Origin: Crossiella sp. SN42
GTDB taxonomy: Bacteria; Actinomycetota; Actinomycetes; Mycobacteriales; Pseudonocardiaceae
Direction of reading: 5' to 3'
Length of the DNA stretch: 64,000 bases
Assembly (NCBI RefSeq): GCF_023897065.1
Contig: NZ_JAMHIV010000018.1
Coordinates: 143,721-207,720 of the forward strand
Shown here piece by piece: positions 44,826 to 54,150 of this stretch; position 1 is the stretch's first letter; each line of letters opens with the position of its first letter. The notes under the pieces were generated by a model. The model saw only the letters and a list, made by a program, of their open reading frames with translations, made no database searches and was not told where the DNA came from. The translations under genes and the position numbers were made by a program.

Positions 44826-44846
44826 TGAATATGACCGGTCGTCTTA
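44826..44846 (-). repeat. Conserved motif copy 3
   Basis: Reverse complement identical over 21 bp to copy 1, ten bases after copy 2. Confidence 0.85.
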
Positions 44847-44864
44847 AAGATGGGCGGGGTGCCT

Positions 44865-44960
44865 GGCGGCGTGAGTGGCGGCGCGAGTGGCGGCGTGAGT
44901 GGCGGCGTGAGCGGCGGGGTGGGTGACGGCGTGAGTGGCGGGATGAGTGGCGGCGGGGCT
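44865..44960 (+). repeat. 12-bp tandem repeat, eight units
   Basis: Eight 12-base units of consensus GGCGGCGTGAGT with 0-5 changes each. A partial unit follows. It lies between motif copies 3 and 4. It can be read as Gly-Gly-Val-Ser on the plus strand or Thr-His-Ala-Ala on the minus strand, but neither reading has a convincing start site. Confidence 0.8.
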
Positions 44961-45025
44961 GGCGAGTGGCGGTCGAGCCGAGCCGACGGGTTGACGGGCT
45001 CCCAGCGGCTCGATCACTCCCCCTT

Positions 45026-45046
45026 TAAGACGACCGGTCACATTCA
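45026..45046 (+). repeat. Conserved motif copy 4
   Basis: One base differs from copy 1 (TAAGACGACCGGTCACATTC...). It lies 130 bases upstream of the GH109 ATG. Confidence 0.8.
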
Positions 45047-45135
45047 ACCCACACCCCCTCCCCTCACACCCTCCGATCGTCGGGTCCCCTCGTCCCCGAA
45101 CCTGTGTAAGCCTGCCCCTACTGATCACTACTGCG

Positions 45136-45153
45136 TGAAACGACGAAGTTTCA
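45136..45153. promoter_or_regulatory. Inverted repeat upstream of GH109 gene
   Basis: TGAAAC and GTTTCA separated by six bases, 24 bases before ATG 45177. It resembles LacI-family half-sites, and a LacI gene follows downstream. Confidence 0.4.
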
Positions 45154-45176
45154 GTCAGCTTTAATCAGGAGGCGTC

Positions 45177-46592
45177 ATGACGGAGCAGGACCGGCCCACC
45201 TCATCGCTGTCACGGCGGTCGCTGCTGGGCACCGGTGCCGCGGTCGCGGGGCTGGGCATCGCGGGGCTGGGCACGGGCACGGCTGGGGCCACGCCGGGCG
45301 GCGCGGCCGAGACCGGAGCTGACGAGGAACGCGTGCCACCCGCACGCGGCAAGACCATGATCGGCGTGCCGTTCGCGCGGTACGAGACCGTGCGGGTCGG
45401 CATCATCGGCCTGGGCAACCGCGGCGCCTCGATGCTGCCGCTGTTCCTGGCCGTGCCCGGCGTCCGGGTCACCGCCCTCTGCGACACCAACCCGGCGGCG
45501 CTGGCCAAGGCGGCCAAGGCGGTCCGGGACGCGGGTCAGCCGGAACCGGCGACCTTCGGCAAGGGCGAGCGGGCCTACGAGCAGCTGTGCGGGCGCGAGG
45601 ACGTGGACTTCGTCTACATCGCCACGCCGTGGGAGTGGCACGTGCCGATGTCGCTGGCCGCGATGCACGGCGGCAAGCACGTCGGCGTCGAATGCCCGAT
45701 GGCGCTGACCGTGCACGAGCTCTGGCAGCTGGTGGACGCCTCGGAGCGGACCCGGCGGCACTGCATCCAGCTGGAGAACTGCTGCTACGGGCGCAACGAG
45801 CTGCGGCTGCTGCGCATGGTGCGGGCCGGGGTCTTCGGCGAGGTGCTGCACGGCGCCGGGGCCTACATCCACGACCTGCGCGAGCTGCTGCTCTCCGACA
45901 CCTACTACGCCGCGGAGTGGCGGCGGGCCTGGCACACCAAGCTCAACGCCGACCACTACCCCACCCACGGGCTCGGGCCGGTGGCCGGGTACTTCGGCAT
46001 CAACCGCGGGGACCGGCTGGTGCGGATCACCTCGATGGCCACCCCGGCACTGGGCATGGCCGAGTACCGGAAGGCGCACGAGGAGCCGGGTGACTCCTCG
46101 TGGAAGGAGCACTACGTCAAGGGCGACACCACGATGAGCCTGCTGCAGACCGCAGGCGGCAAGGTGATCCGGTTGCAGCACAACGTGTCCAACCCCTACC
46201 CGTACAGCAGGCTCAACCAGGTCGCGGGCACCAAGGGCGTGTTCGAGGACTACCCGCCGCGGATCTACGTCGAGCCCAAGCACTCCGGGCACAAGTGGGG
46301 CTCCTTCGACGATTTCAAGTCCTACGACCACTGGCTGTGGACCGACATCGGGCCGGGCCCCGGCGGACACGGCGGCATGGACTACCTGATGCTCTACCGG
46401 ACCATGCAGACCATGCGCCTGGGTCTGGTGCCGGAGGTCGACGTCTACGACTCGGCGGTGTGGAGCGCGCCGGTGCCGCTGAGCGCGGAGTCCATCCGGC
46501 GCAAGGGCGCGGCGGTGCCCATCCCGGACTTCACCAGGGGCCGGTGGCGGGATAGTTCCCGGCCCACCCTGGATTCACCCAAACCGGCGTAG
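45177..46592 (+). CDS. GH109-type alpha-N-acetylgalactosaminidase, Tat-exported
   Basis: 471 residues. Twin-arginine signal ([16 protein letters not shown]). NAD-binding Gfo/Idh fold: [15 protein letters not shown]. It keeps the GH109 marks: [88 protein letters not shown] and [11 protein letters not shown]109 enzymes hydrolyse alpha-linked GalNAc by an NAD-dependent elimination route and many are Tat-exported with bound cofactor. AGGAGG sits 6 bases upstream of ATG 45177. It would feed the adjacent galactosamine-type pathway. Confidence 0.88.
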   Translation: MTEQDRPTSSLSRRSLLGTGAAVAGLGIAGLGTGTAGATPGGAAETGADEERVPPARGKTMIGVPFARYETVRVGIIGLGNRGASMLPLFLAVPGVRVTALCDTNPAALAKAAKAVRDAGQPEPATFGKGERAYEQLCGREDVDFVYIATPWEWHVPMSLAAMHGGKHVGVECPMALTVHELWQLVDASERTRRHCIQLENCCYGRNELRLLRMVRAGVFGEVLHGAGAYIHDLRELLLSDTYYAAEWRRAWHTKLNADHYPTHGLGPVAGYFGINRGDRLVRITSMATPALGMAEYRKAHEEPGDSSWKEHYVKGDTTMSLLQTAGGKVIRLQHNVSNPYPYSRLNQVAGTKGVFEDYPPRIYVEPKHSGHKWGSFDDFKSYDHWLWTDIGPGPGGHGGMDYLMLYRTMQTMRLGLVPEVDVYDSAVWSAPVPLSAESIRRKGAAVPIPDFTRGRWRDSSRPTLDSPKPA

Positions 46593-46674
46593 CGCGACCG
46601 ACGGCGGTGCGACCGGATGAAAACGGTCGCACCGCCGTTACCAGCGCGTCCCCATACCGTGCGGTCCCACTGGC

Positions 46675-46680
46675 TAGGAT
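46675..46680 (+). promoter_or_regulatory. -10 box of a leaderless promoter (LacI gene)
   Basis: TAGGAT six bases before GTG 46687, too close for a ribosome-binding site, so the mRNA probably begins at the GTG. Confidence 0.5.
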
Positions 46681-46686
46681 GATCGA

Positions 46687-47694
46687 GTGCGACAACGGGG
46701 TACTTCGGGAGCGCCGGCGACCATCCGCGATGTCGCGCGCCAGGCGCAGGTGTCGGTGGCCACGGTCTCGCGGGCGCTCAGCGCGCCGAACCTGGTGCGG
46801 GAGCAGACCAGGGAACGGGTGCTCACCGCGGCCGCGGAGCTGGGCTACCAGCCCAACCGCGCGGCGCGCGGACTGATCACCGGGCGCACCGGCAACCTGG
46901 GCATCGTGGTGCCCGATGTGGAGAACCCGTTCTTCACCGGAATGCTCAAGGCGGTGCAGGCCGCGGCGGTGCAGGCCGACTACTCGGTGTTCGTGGCCGA
47001 CAGCGACGAGGACCCGGTGCTGGAGGAGAAGCTGGTCCGCACCATGGCCCAGCAGGTCGACGGGCTGATCGTGTGCGCGCCCGGGCTGACCGACGAGTCA
47101 CTGCTGGAGGTCGCGGCCAAGTCCAGCCTGGTGCTGGTCAACCGCGTGCTGCCGGAGGTGCCGGCCGCGCTGATGAACGCCGCCGACGGCATCGCCCAAC
47201 TCATCGCGCACCTGGCCGAGCTGGGCCACCAGCGGGTGGTCTTCCTCAGCGGCCCGGACACCTCCTGGTCCAACCACCAGCGCCGCAAGGGCCTGCGCGC
47301 CGCGGCCCCCCGGCACGGCCTGACCGTGACCGAGCTCGGCCCGTTCCCGCCCCGCTACGAAGGCGGGGTCGCCGCCGCCGACGAGGCCCTGCGCGCCGAG
47401 CCCACCGCGATCATCGCCTACAACGACGTGATGGCCCTCGGCGTGCTCTCCCGGTTGCGCGAGAAGGGCGTCCGGGTGCCCGAGGACATCAGCCTGACCG
47501 GCTTCGACGACCTGATCATCGCCGGGCTCTGCGATCCGGCGATGACCACGGTGGCCATGCCGGTGCGCGAGGCGGGACGGCTCGCGGTGGAGCTGCTGCT
47601 GGCCGGTCCGGGCGAGGACGGCGAGGCTCCGGTGCGCCAGGAGTGGCTGGACACCAAGCTGGTCGTGCGCGCGACCACCGCACCGCCGCGCTGA
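46687..47694 (+). CDS. LacI-family regulator
   Basis: 335 residues. Helix-turn-helix TIRDVARQAQVSVATVSRALS with hinge helix NRAARGLITGRTGNLGIVVPD; periplasmic-binding-like effector domain (NPFFTGMLKAVQAAA, VDGLIVCAPGL, DDLIIAGLCDPAMTTV). Start GTG 46687. Probably controls the GH109 gene or the nearby sugar operons. Confidence 0.93.
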   Translation: MRQRGTSGAPATIRDVARQAQVSVATVSRALSAPNLVREQTRERVLTAAAELGYQPNRAARGLITGRTGNLGIVVPDVENPFFTGMLKAVQAAAVQADYSVFVADSDEDPVLEEKLVRTMAQQVDGLIVCAPGLTDESLLEVAAKSSLVLVNRVLPEVPAALMNAADGIAQLIAHLAELGHQRVVFLSGPDTSWSNHQRRKGLRAAAPRHGLTVTELGPFPPRYEGGVAAADEALRAEPTAIIAYNDVMALGVLSRLREKGVRVPEDISLTGFDDLIIAGLCDPAMTTVAMPVREAGRLAVELLLAGPGEDGEAPVRQEWLDTKLVVRATTAPPR

Positions 47695-48067
47695 CCCGGT
47701 CAGCGACAGCCGGCTTGGTCAGCGACAGCTCGCGCCGAGCGGCCCGCGCCGCATCCTGCGCAGGAAGAACACGATCCGCGTAGTCCTGACCAGCGGGATC
47801 TCGCCCCGCTCCGGCTCGCGTCGCCGGATTCGAACACCCATCGCACGGCCTCCACAGCGCCTGGACGCGGGCTCCTGGACACCCCCAGGTGCTCCAGGAA
47901 CCCGCGTCGAAAGGGGGCCCTTCCGTCATCTCTTGCGACACCGAGTCTGCCGGGACGGGCCCGCGCGCAGAACCAGGTGCGCCGTCAGTCGCGATGGAGG
48001 TTTTCCGCCATCGCGGTGTAGGGGGGCCTTCCTGGCGGGCGGGCTGGGCAAGCCGCAGAATGAGCGG
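47695..48067. other. Intergenic region before the first histidine kinase
   Basis: 373 bases. It holds a direct repeat GGTCAGCGACAGC (about 47698 and 47717), the imperfect hairpin at 47864-47908 and a palindromic GGGGGCCCTTCC-like stretch after it. No gene is supported. Confidence 0.5.
47864..47908 (+). terminator. Hairpin, possible terminator after lacI
   Basis: GACGCGGGCTCCTGG pairs with CCAGGAACCCGCGTC (14 of 15 positions) across a 15-base loop. About 170 bases past the lacI stop. Confidence 0.55.
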
Positions 48068-50143
48068 GTGACGGGGAAGGACACGCCCTTGCGGCTGGTG
48101 GCTGCCGCTGGGGCGTTGAGCCTGGTGGTCACGATTCCGGTGACGCTGTTCCTGCTGCCCGCGCGGCTGACCCTGTCCTGGGCGCTGACCGCGGTGCTGC
48201 CCTGTTACGCGGCGGGCCTGCTGGTGTGGCGGGCCGCCCCCAACCATCCGGTGGCGCGGCTGCTGCTGGTCTTCGGCTCGTTGCTGGCGGTGGGGCTGGC
48301 CACCAACTACCCGCTGCACTTCCTCACCTCGGACGCGGACTGGCTCTCGCCGGGCTTCTGGATGTGGTTCGGCGCGATCGGCAACGAGGTCCTCGAGTTC
48401 GTCTTCAACATCCTGATCATCTACCTGGTCGCGCTGCTGCCCGACGGCCGCTTCCGGCACCGCTACGAGCGGGTGCTGCTGCGCGCGCTGTGGTTCCTGC
48501 TGCCGGTGCCGCTGTTCGTGGCGGCCAGCGGGCTGCCCATCTCCTCGATGTACCTGTGGTCGCAGAAACCCTTCGCCTGGCTGCACGTCGGCGCCGGGAT
48601 CATGCTGCTCATCCGCTGCGTGCTGGCCAGGCGCGCGGGCACATCCCAGCCGTGGCTGCTCTCGCTGGCCGTGCTGACCACGACGATCATGCTGGCCCGC
48701 GCGGTGCTGCTGGTCACCCGGTCCTGGCGGGTGGACGTGGACACCGGCTGGCTGTACGTCATCGGCCGCCTGATCGGCACCCTGCCGTACTCGCTGATCC
48801 CGGTGGTCGTGGTGGTCGCCGCGCTGCGCCGACGGCTGCTCGGCGTGGACCTGGTGGTGCCGCGCTCGGTGGTCTACGGCCTGCTGTGGCTGGTCATCGG
48901 CGGCTGGTACCTGGGCACCGCGACCATGCTGGGCTGGACCGCGGGCCAGTACCTGCCGGTCGGGCTGGTCGCGCTGGTCACCGCCGCGGCGATGCTGCTG
49001 TTCCAGCCACTGCGCGAGCAGCTCAACCAGGCCGCCGCGCGCCGGGTCTACGGGCCGAGGCTGACCGGGTTCGAGCTGCTGGTGCAGTTCGGCACCACCC
49101 TGGAGCACGCCTACGACCTGCCCAGGCTGGCCCCGCACCTGGCGCGCAGCCTGCAGAGCGGGCTGAACCTGAAGTGGGCGCGGGTCGAGCTCGGCAGGCC
49201 GGGCGATCCCGGCAGTCCGCCGGTGGTCAGCGTGGCCGGCACGGTGACCGAGGAACAGGCGACCCGCTTTCCCCTGCGGCACGCCGAGGAACAGCTCGGG
49301 GTGCTGGAGTACGGGCCGAAGGTGGAGGGCCGGTTCACCCCGGAGGACCACGACCTGGTGGAGACCCTGGCCCGGCAGGCCGCGCTCGCGGTGCACAACG
49401 CCAACCTGGCCGGGGAGCTGGGCGAGCGGGTCGAGCAGGTGTCCAGGCAGGCCAAGGAGCTGGAGGCTTCCCGGACCCGGATCGTGCAGGCCCAGGACAC
49501 CGAGCGGCGGCGGATCGAACGGCAGCTGCACGACGGCATCCAGCAGGAGCTGGTCGCGCTGGTGGCCAAGCTGGCGCTGGCCCGCAACCAGCTCAAGCGC
49601 GGCGGCGAGGCGGCCGAGGGCACGCTGGCCGAGGTGCGCGAGGACGCCTACCGGGTGATCGACGAGCTGCGCGAGCTGGCGCACGGCATCCACCCGCCGG
49701 TGCTCACCGACCAGGGCCTGATCGCCGCGGTCACCTCGCGGGCCCGGCGGCTGCCGATCCCGGTGACCGTGGACTGCGCGCCCGAGCTGCGCGCGGCCCG
49801 CTTCGGCATCGACGTGGAGGAGTCGGCCTTCTTCCTGGTCTCCGAGGCGCTGACCAACGTGCTCAAGCACGCCGAGGCCACCGCGGTGACCGTCCACTTC
49901 GAACTCCAGGACGGCGAGCTGGTGGTCTCCGTGCACGACGACGGCCGCGGTTTCCGGGACGGCCGCGGCGGACTGGGGCTGACCGGGATGCGCGACCGGG
50001 CCGAAGCGGTCGGTGGCAGACTGCGCATCGCCAGCTCCCCCGGCGCGGGCACCACCATCACCGCCCGGCTACCGGCCACCGCCCGACCTGAGTCCACTGT
50101 GGACTGTCGTATCGAGATCGTGGAGAAGACCGCTGATGCCTGA
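48068..50143 (+). CDS. Membrane histidine kinase, NarL/DesK type
   Basis: 691 residues. Seven or eight hydrophobic helices in the first ~310 residues, a GAF-like region, then HisKA_3 with the phospho-His in RIERQLHDGIQQELVALVAKLALARNQL, and HATPase_c (SEALTNVLKHAEAT, VHDDGRGF, GLGLTGMRDRAEAVGG). GTG 48068 is used; no strong ribosome-binding site is seen. It overlaps the response regulator by 8 bases, so they form a pair. The signal is unknown. The seven-helix sensor resembles lipid- or membrane-state sensors. Confidence 0.9.
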   Translation: MTGKDTPLRLVAAAGALSLVVTIPVTLFLLPARLTLSWALTAVLPCYAAGLLVWRAAPNHPVARLLLVFGSLLAVGLATNYPLHFLTSDADWLSPGFWMWFGAIGNEVLEFVFNILIIYLVALLPDGRFRHRYERVLLRALWFLLPVPLFVAASGLPISSMYLWSQKPFAWLHVGAGIMLLIRCVLARRAGTSQPWLLSLAVLTTTIMLARAVLLVTRSWRVDVDTGWLYVIGRLIGTLPYSLIPVVVVVAALRRRLLGVDLVVPRSVVYGLLWLVIGGWYLGTATMLGWTAGQYLPVGLVALVTAAAMLLFQPLREQLNQAAARRVYGPRLTGFELLVQFGTTLEHAYDLPRLAPHLARSLQSGLNLKWARVELGRPGDPGSPPVVSVAGTVTEEQATRFPLRHAEEQLGVLEYGPKVEGRFTPEDHDLVETLARQAALAVHNANLAGELGERVEQVSRQAKELEASRTRIVQAQDTERRRIERQLHDGIQQELVALVAKLALARNQLKRGGEAAEGTLAEVREDAYRVIDELRELAHGIHPPVLTDQGLIAAVTSRARRLPIPVTVDCAPELRAARFGIDVEESAFFLVSEALTNVLKHAEATAVTVHFELQDGELVVSVHDDGRGFRDGRGGLGLTGMRDRAEAVGGRLRIASSPGAGTTITARLPATARPESTVDCRIEIVEKTADA

Positions 50144-50804
50144 ACCGCTGCGGATCGTCATCGCCGAGGACCACTACCTGGTGCGCGAGGGCACCAGGCG
50201 GCTGCTGGAGGACAGCGGCGAGGTGCGGGTGGTCGCGGCGGTCGGCACCGCGGAGGAGCTGCTGGACGCGGTGCCCCGGTTCAAGCCGGCCGCGGTGATC
50301 ACCGACATCCGGATGCCGCCGGGCCACCACACCGAGGGCATCACCGCCGCGCACCAGATCCGCAGCCAGCACCCGGACATCGGTGTGGTGGTGCTCTCCC
50401 AGCACGCCAACGAGCAGTACGCCTTCGCCCTGTTCCAGCACGGCACCGACGGCCTGGCCTACCTGCTCAAGGAACGCATCGGCGAGGTCGACGAGCTGCT
50501 GCGGGCCCTGCACGAGGTCCGCTCCGGCCGCTCGGTGATCGACCCGCGGATCGTGGAGGTGCTGCTGGGCAGCCGGGCCAAGGCCGCCGACGCGCCGCTG
50601 ACCAGGCTGAGCCCGCGCGAGCTGGAAGTGTTGCGGCACATGGCCCAGGGCAAGACCAACCGGGCCATCGCCGAGCACCTCACGCTGTCGGAGTCGACCA
50701 TCGAGAAGCACGTCAACTCCACCTTCGCCAAGCTCGGCCTGGCCGAGGAGCCGCAGGTGCACCGGCGGGTCAGCGCGGTGCTGACCTACCTGCGGCACGC
50801 CTGA
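50136..50804 (+). CDS. Response regulator, NarL/LuxR type
   Basis: 222 residues. Receiver domain with acidic EDH, phospho-Asp in AAVITDIRMPPG and Lys in LLKERIGEV; LuxR helix-turn-helix LSPRELEVLRHMAQGKTNRAIAEHL...STIEKHVNSTFAKLGL. Partner of the kinase just upstream. Confidence 0.95.
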   Translation: MPEPLRIVIAEDHYLVREGTRRLLEDSGEVRVVAAVGTAEELLDAVPRFKPAAVITDIRMPPGHHTEGITAAHQIRSQHPDIGVVVLSQHANEQYAFALFQHGTDGLAYLLKERIGEVDELLRALHEVRSGRSVIDPRIVEVLLGSRAKAADAPLTRLSPRELEVLRHMAQGKTNRAIAEHLTLSESTIEKHVNSTFAKLGLAEEPQVHRRVSAVLTYLRHA

Positions 50805-50876
50805 GTACGCCCTTGGTCGTACCGGCGGCCCCATCCCGCCGACCTGTGGCAGACGACGGCGACCGGCGCTGATTCC

Positions 50877-50882
50877 TAGCCT
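50877..50882 (+). promoter_or_regulatory. -10 box of a leaderless promoter (ABC ATPase)
   Basis: TAGCCT seven bases before ATG 50890; no ribosome-binding site between. Confidence 0.5.
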
Positions 50883-50889
50883 CAGCGCC

Positions 50890-51609
50890 ATGATTGAGTT
50901 CATCGGGCTCACCAAGCGCTACCGCGGCGCCACCGCCGTGGACGGGCTGACCTGCACGGTGCGGCCGGGCCGGGTCACCGGCTTCCTCGGCCCCAACGGC
51001 GCGGGCAAGTCCACCACCCTGCGGATGCTGCTCGGCCTGAGCAGGCCCAGCAGCGGCCGCGCCACCGTCGACGGCCGCCGCTACCCCGGCCTGCCGGATC
51101 CGCTGCGCCGCCTCGGCGCGCTGCTGGAGGCCACCCCGGCACACCCGGAACGCACCGCCCGGCAGCACCTGCGCGCCCTGGCCCAGACCCACGGCCTGCC
51201 CGACTCCCGGGTCGGCGAGGTGCTCGCCACGGCCGGGCTCGGTCCGGCGGCCGACCGGCGAGCCGGTGGGTTCTCCCTCGGCATGCGGCAGCGGCTGGGC
51301 ATCGCGGGCGCGCTGCTCGGCGATCCGGCCGCGCTGGTGCTGGACGAGCCGACCAACGGCCTCGACCCCGACGGCGTGCGCTGGCTGCGCCTGCTGCTGC
51401 GGGAGCTGGCCGCGCAGGGCCGCACCGTGCTGGTCTCCAGCCACCTGCTCAGCGAGATGGCGCTGACCGCCCAGCACCTGCTGGTCATCGGCAGGGGGCG
51501 GCTGCTGGCCGACGCGCCGATCGCCGAGCTGACCGCGGCGGACGGCTCGCTGGAACCCGCCTACCTGGCGCTGACCAGGGACGCGGTCGAGTTCGGGGAG
51601 GCCAGGTGA
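50890..51609 (+). CDS. ABC transporter ATPase, ABC-2 exporter type
   Basis: 239 residues. Walker A GPNGAGKSTTL, Q-loop region, signature FSLGMRQRLGIAGALLG (LSGGQ replaced by SLGMR, usual in this family), Walker B ALVLDEPTNGLDPDG, H-loop VSSHLLSEMA. Pairs with the overlapping permease gene. Bcr/drug- or lantibiotic-type exporters with an adjacent two-component system are often cell-envelope stress pumps. Confidence 0.94.
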   Translation: MIEFIGLTKRYRGATAVDGLTCTVRPGRVTGFLGPNGAGKSTTLRMLLGLSRPSSGRATVDGRRYPGLPDPLRRLGALLEATPAHPERTARQHLRALAQTHGLPDSRVGEVLATAGLGPAADRRAGGFSLGMRQRLGIAGALLGDPAALVLDEPTNGLDPDGVRWLRLLLRELAAQGRTVLVSSHLLSEMALTAQHLLVIGRGRLLADAPIAELTAADGSLEPAYLALTRDAVEFGEAR

Positions 51610-52343
51610 TCACCTTCGGCCGGGTGGTGCACGCGGAGTGGACCAAGCTGGTCGCCACCCGCTCCACCTGGCTGGTGCTGCTGGGGCTGCCGGTGGCGCT
51701 GACCGGGCTGGCCGGGCTGATCGGCTGGCACCAGCGGTTCCGCCCGGCCACCGTGGCCGAGGCGGTGGGCGGTGGATTCCTGGTCTACGCCTTGGCCATC
51801 GGCATCTTCGGCGTGCTGGGCATGGCCGGTGAGCAGGGCTCGGGCCTGATCCGCACCACCCTGCTCGCGGTGCCGGCGCGGTTGCCGGTGTTGTGGGCCA
51901 AGGCGGTGGTGCTGGTGGCGGTGACCACGCCGGCGCTGCTCCTGGGCTACCTGGCCGGTTTCCTGGCGCACCAGGCGTTCGCGACCGCCCCGATCTCCCT
52001 CGGCGACCCCGGGGTGCTGCTCGCCATCGCCGGGGCGGCGGAGGCCACCGTGCTCGCCGCGCTGTTCGGTCTGGCGGTGGGCACGCTGGTGCGGCACCTG
52101 GCCGGTGCGATCGGGGTGTTCGTGCTCGGGCTGGTGGTCCTGCCGCAGGCGCTGCTCGGCTCGCTGCCCGCCGGGCTCCAGGACGCCGTGCTGCCCTACC
52201 TGCCCACCCTCGCGCTACAGGCCATGTTCAGCGCGGGCGAGGGCCCGCTGCCCTCGCCCGGCTGGGGCGCGGCGGTGGCGCTGGGCTGGGCCATACTCCT
52301 GCTGGGGTGCGGCGGCGCGGTGCTGCGCCGCCGCGAGCTGTGA
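51606..52343 (+). CDS. ABC-2 type permease
   Basis: 245 residues, six hydrophobic helices; starts GTG overlapping the ATPase stop (4 bases). N-terminus VVHAEWTKLVATRSTWLVLL is typical of this family. Forms an exporter with the ATPase. Confidence 0.9.
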   Translation: MITFGRVVHAEWTKLVATRSTWLVLLGLPVALTGLAGLIGWHQRFRPATVAEAVGGGFLVYALAIGIFGVLGMAGEQGSGLIRTTLLAVPARLPVLWAKAVVLVAVTTPALLLGYLAGFLAHQAFATAPISLGDPGVLLAIAGAAEATVLAALFGLAVGTLVRHLAGAIGVFVLGLVVLPQALLGSLPAGLQDAVLPYLPTLALQAMFSAGEGPLPSPGWGAAVALGWAILLLGCGGAVLRRREL

Positions 52344-52358
52344 CCGGGGGGGCACACC

Positions 52359-53444
52359 ATGAACCGACAGCGACTGCACGACGCCGGACTGGCCGCGCTG
52401 GCCGCGGCGCTGGTGCTGCCGGTGACCCTCGGCGGTGACGACGCGCCCGGCGTGCTCGAACCCGGCACCGGCGTGCACGACCTGGGCTGGCTGTTCTTCG
52501 CCGCCGTGCACCTGCCGCTGGTGTGGCGGCGGCGGGCGCCGGCGCCGGTGTTCTGGCTGGTGGCCGCGCTCGCCCTGGGCTGCTACCTGACCGGGCACAC
52601 CGGGGCGTTCCTGGTGTCCGCGCCGCTGTTCGCGCTCTACGCGGTGGCCCGGCACACCACGGCCCGGCAGCTGTGGCCTGCGGTGGCGGTATGCGCGCTG
52701 CTGGTCGGCTGGGCCTGGCTGACGGGCGGACCGCCGACCCAGGTGCTCATCGGCGTGCTCTCCACCCTGGCCGCCACCGCGCTGCTCGGCCTCAGCCAGC
52801 GGCTGCGCCAGGACCACCGGCGGCAACAGCTGGACCACCAGGCCCGCGCCGCGGCCACCGCCGAGCGGACCCGGATCGCCAGGGAGGTGCACGACATCGT
52901 CGCGCACAACCTGGCCGTGATGATCGCCCTGGCCGACGGCGCGGCCGCCGACCCGGCCAACGCCAAGGACCTCCTGGCCAAGACCTCGGCCACCGGACGC
53001 GCCGCGCTGGCCGACATGCGCCGCCTGGTCGGCCTGCTCCGCGAAGGCGAGCAACCCCTTGCCCCGCAACCGGGTCTGGCCGACCTCGGGGACCTGGCCG
53101 AGCAGTTCCGGGTGGCCGGGCTGCCGGTGGAGCTGTGCCGGGAAGCCTTGCCGGACAACGAGGATCCCGGCCTCGGCCTGCTCGTCCACCGGATCACCCA
53201 GGAGGCGCTGACCAACACGCTCAAACACGCGGGACCCGGCGCGCGCGCCCAGGTCCGGTTGCGGCACAAGGACAACACGCTCGAACTCACCGTCGCCGAC
53301 AACGGGACCGGGCGGCCGGGCGAGGGCGGGCACGGGCTGTCCGGGATCGCCGAACGCGCCGCGGCCTATGGTGGTGCGGTCAGCGCCGGACCTTCGGCCG
53401 ACGGTGGCTGGCTGGTCCGCGCGCGGGTGCCCTGGGAGGCCTGA
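52359..53444 (+). CDS. Membrane histidine kinase, NarL type
   Basis: 361 residues. Four hydrophobic helices (1-150), HisKA_3 with His in [27 protein letters not shown], HATPase ([42 protein letters not shown]). Short linker and 1-base overlap with its regulator. In the same operon as the ABC-2 exporter, so it may control it. Confidence 0.92.
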   Translation: MNRQRLHDAGLAALAAALVLPVTLGGDDAPGVLEPGTGVHDLGWLFFAAVHLPLVWRRRAPAPVFWLVAALALGCYLTGHTGAFLVSAPLFALYAVARHTTARQLWPAVAVCALLVGWAWLTGGPPTQVLIGVLSTLAATALLGLSQRLRQDHRRQQLDHQARAAATAERTRIAREVHDIVAHNLAVMIALADGAAADPANAKDLLAKTSATGRAALADMRRLVGLLREGEQPLAPQPGLADLGDLAEQFRVAGLPVELCREALPDNEDPGLGLLVHRITQEALTNTLKHAGPGARAQVRLRHKDNTLELTVADNGTGRPGEGGHGLSGIAERAAAYGGAVSAGPSADGGWLVRARVPWEA

Positions 53445-54112
53445 TGGTCGGCGTGCTGCTGGTGGACGACCAACCGTTGCTGCGCCTGGGTTTCCGCTCG
53501 GTGCTCAGCCCGGAACCCGATCTCGAGGTGCTCGGCGAGGCAGGCACCGGGCCGGAGGCGATCGCCCTGGCCAGGGCGCTGCGCCCGGACGTGGTGCTGA
53601 TGGACGTGCGCATGCCCGGCATGGACGGCATCGAGGCCACCCGGCGGATCGTGGCCGAGAGCGCCGGGGCCAGGGTGCTCGTGCTGACCACCTTCGACCT
53701 GGACGAGTACGTCTACGGCGCACTGCGCGCGGGGGCGTCCGGCTTCCTGCTCAAGGACGCCATGCCGGCCGAACTGGTGCACGGCATCCGGGTGGTCGCC
53801 GCCGGGGAGTCCGCACTGGCCCCCGCGGTCACCCGGCGGCTGATCGAGCGCTTCGCCGACCAGCTGCCCGCCCCGGCACGCCCCAACCCGCTCGACCGGC
53901 TGCCCGACCCGCTCACCGCCCGCGAGCAGGAGGTGCTGCGCGCGCTGGCCAAGGGACTGTCCAACCGGGAGATCGGCGCGCGGGTGCACCTGTCCGAGCT
54001 CACCGTCAAGGTGCACGTGGGCCGCATCCTGACCAAGCTCGGCCTGCGCGACCGCGCCCAGGTGATCGTCTTCGCCTACGAGCACGGCATCGTCCGCCCC
54101 GGCCGCGAATAG
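53444..54112 (+). CDS. Response regulator, NarL/LuxR type
   Basis: 222 residues. Receiver: [12 protein letters not shown], phospho-Asp in [19 protein letters not shown], Lys in [59 protein letters not shown]. Cognate to the preceding kinase. Confidence 0.95.
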   Translation: MVGVLLVDDQPLLRLGFRSVLSPEPDLEVLGEAGTGPEAIALARALRPDVVLMDVRMPGMDGIEATRRIVAESAGARVLVLTTFDLDEYVYGALRAGASGFLLKDAMPAELVHGIRVVAAGESALAPAVTRRLIERFADQLPAPARPNPLDRLPDPLTAREQEVLRALAKGLSNREIGARVHLSELTVKVHVGRILTKLGLRDRAQVIVFAYEHGIVRPGRE

Positions 54113-54137
54113 GCGTGCCCGGCCAGGCTCCCCCGCC

Positions 54138-54143
54138 TACAGT
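54138..54143 (+). promoter_or_regulatory. -10 box of a leaderless promoter (RNase Z)
   Basis: TACAGT seven bases before GTG 54151; no ribosome-binding site. Confidence 0.4.
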
Positions 54144-54150
54144 CCCCACC

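Noticed and set aside
44700..45050. CRISPR array
   Set aside because: Only four copies in alternating orientation with unequal spacing (10-180 bases) and no cas genes.
44844..45128. 94-codon frame on the minus strand with Thr-His-Ala-Ala repeats
   Set aside because: It arises from the 12-bp tandem repeat and the motif cluster; no ribosome-binding site and no family.
44850..45164. 104-codon Gly-Ser-Val repeat frame on the plus strand
   Set aside because: Also produced by the tandem repeat; it runs over motif copy 4 and into the GH109 leader.
47516..49936. 806-codon open frame opposite the first histidine kinase
   Set aside because: Same type of shadow; overlaps both lacI and the kinase and has no recognisable domain.
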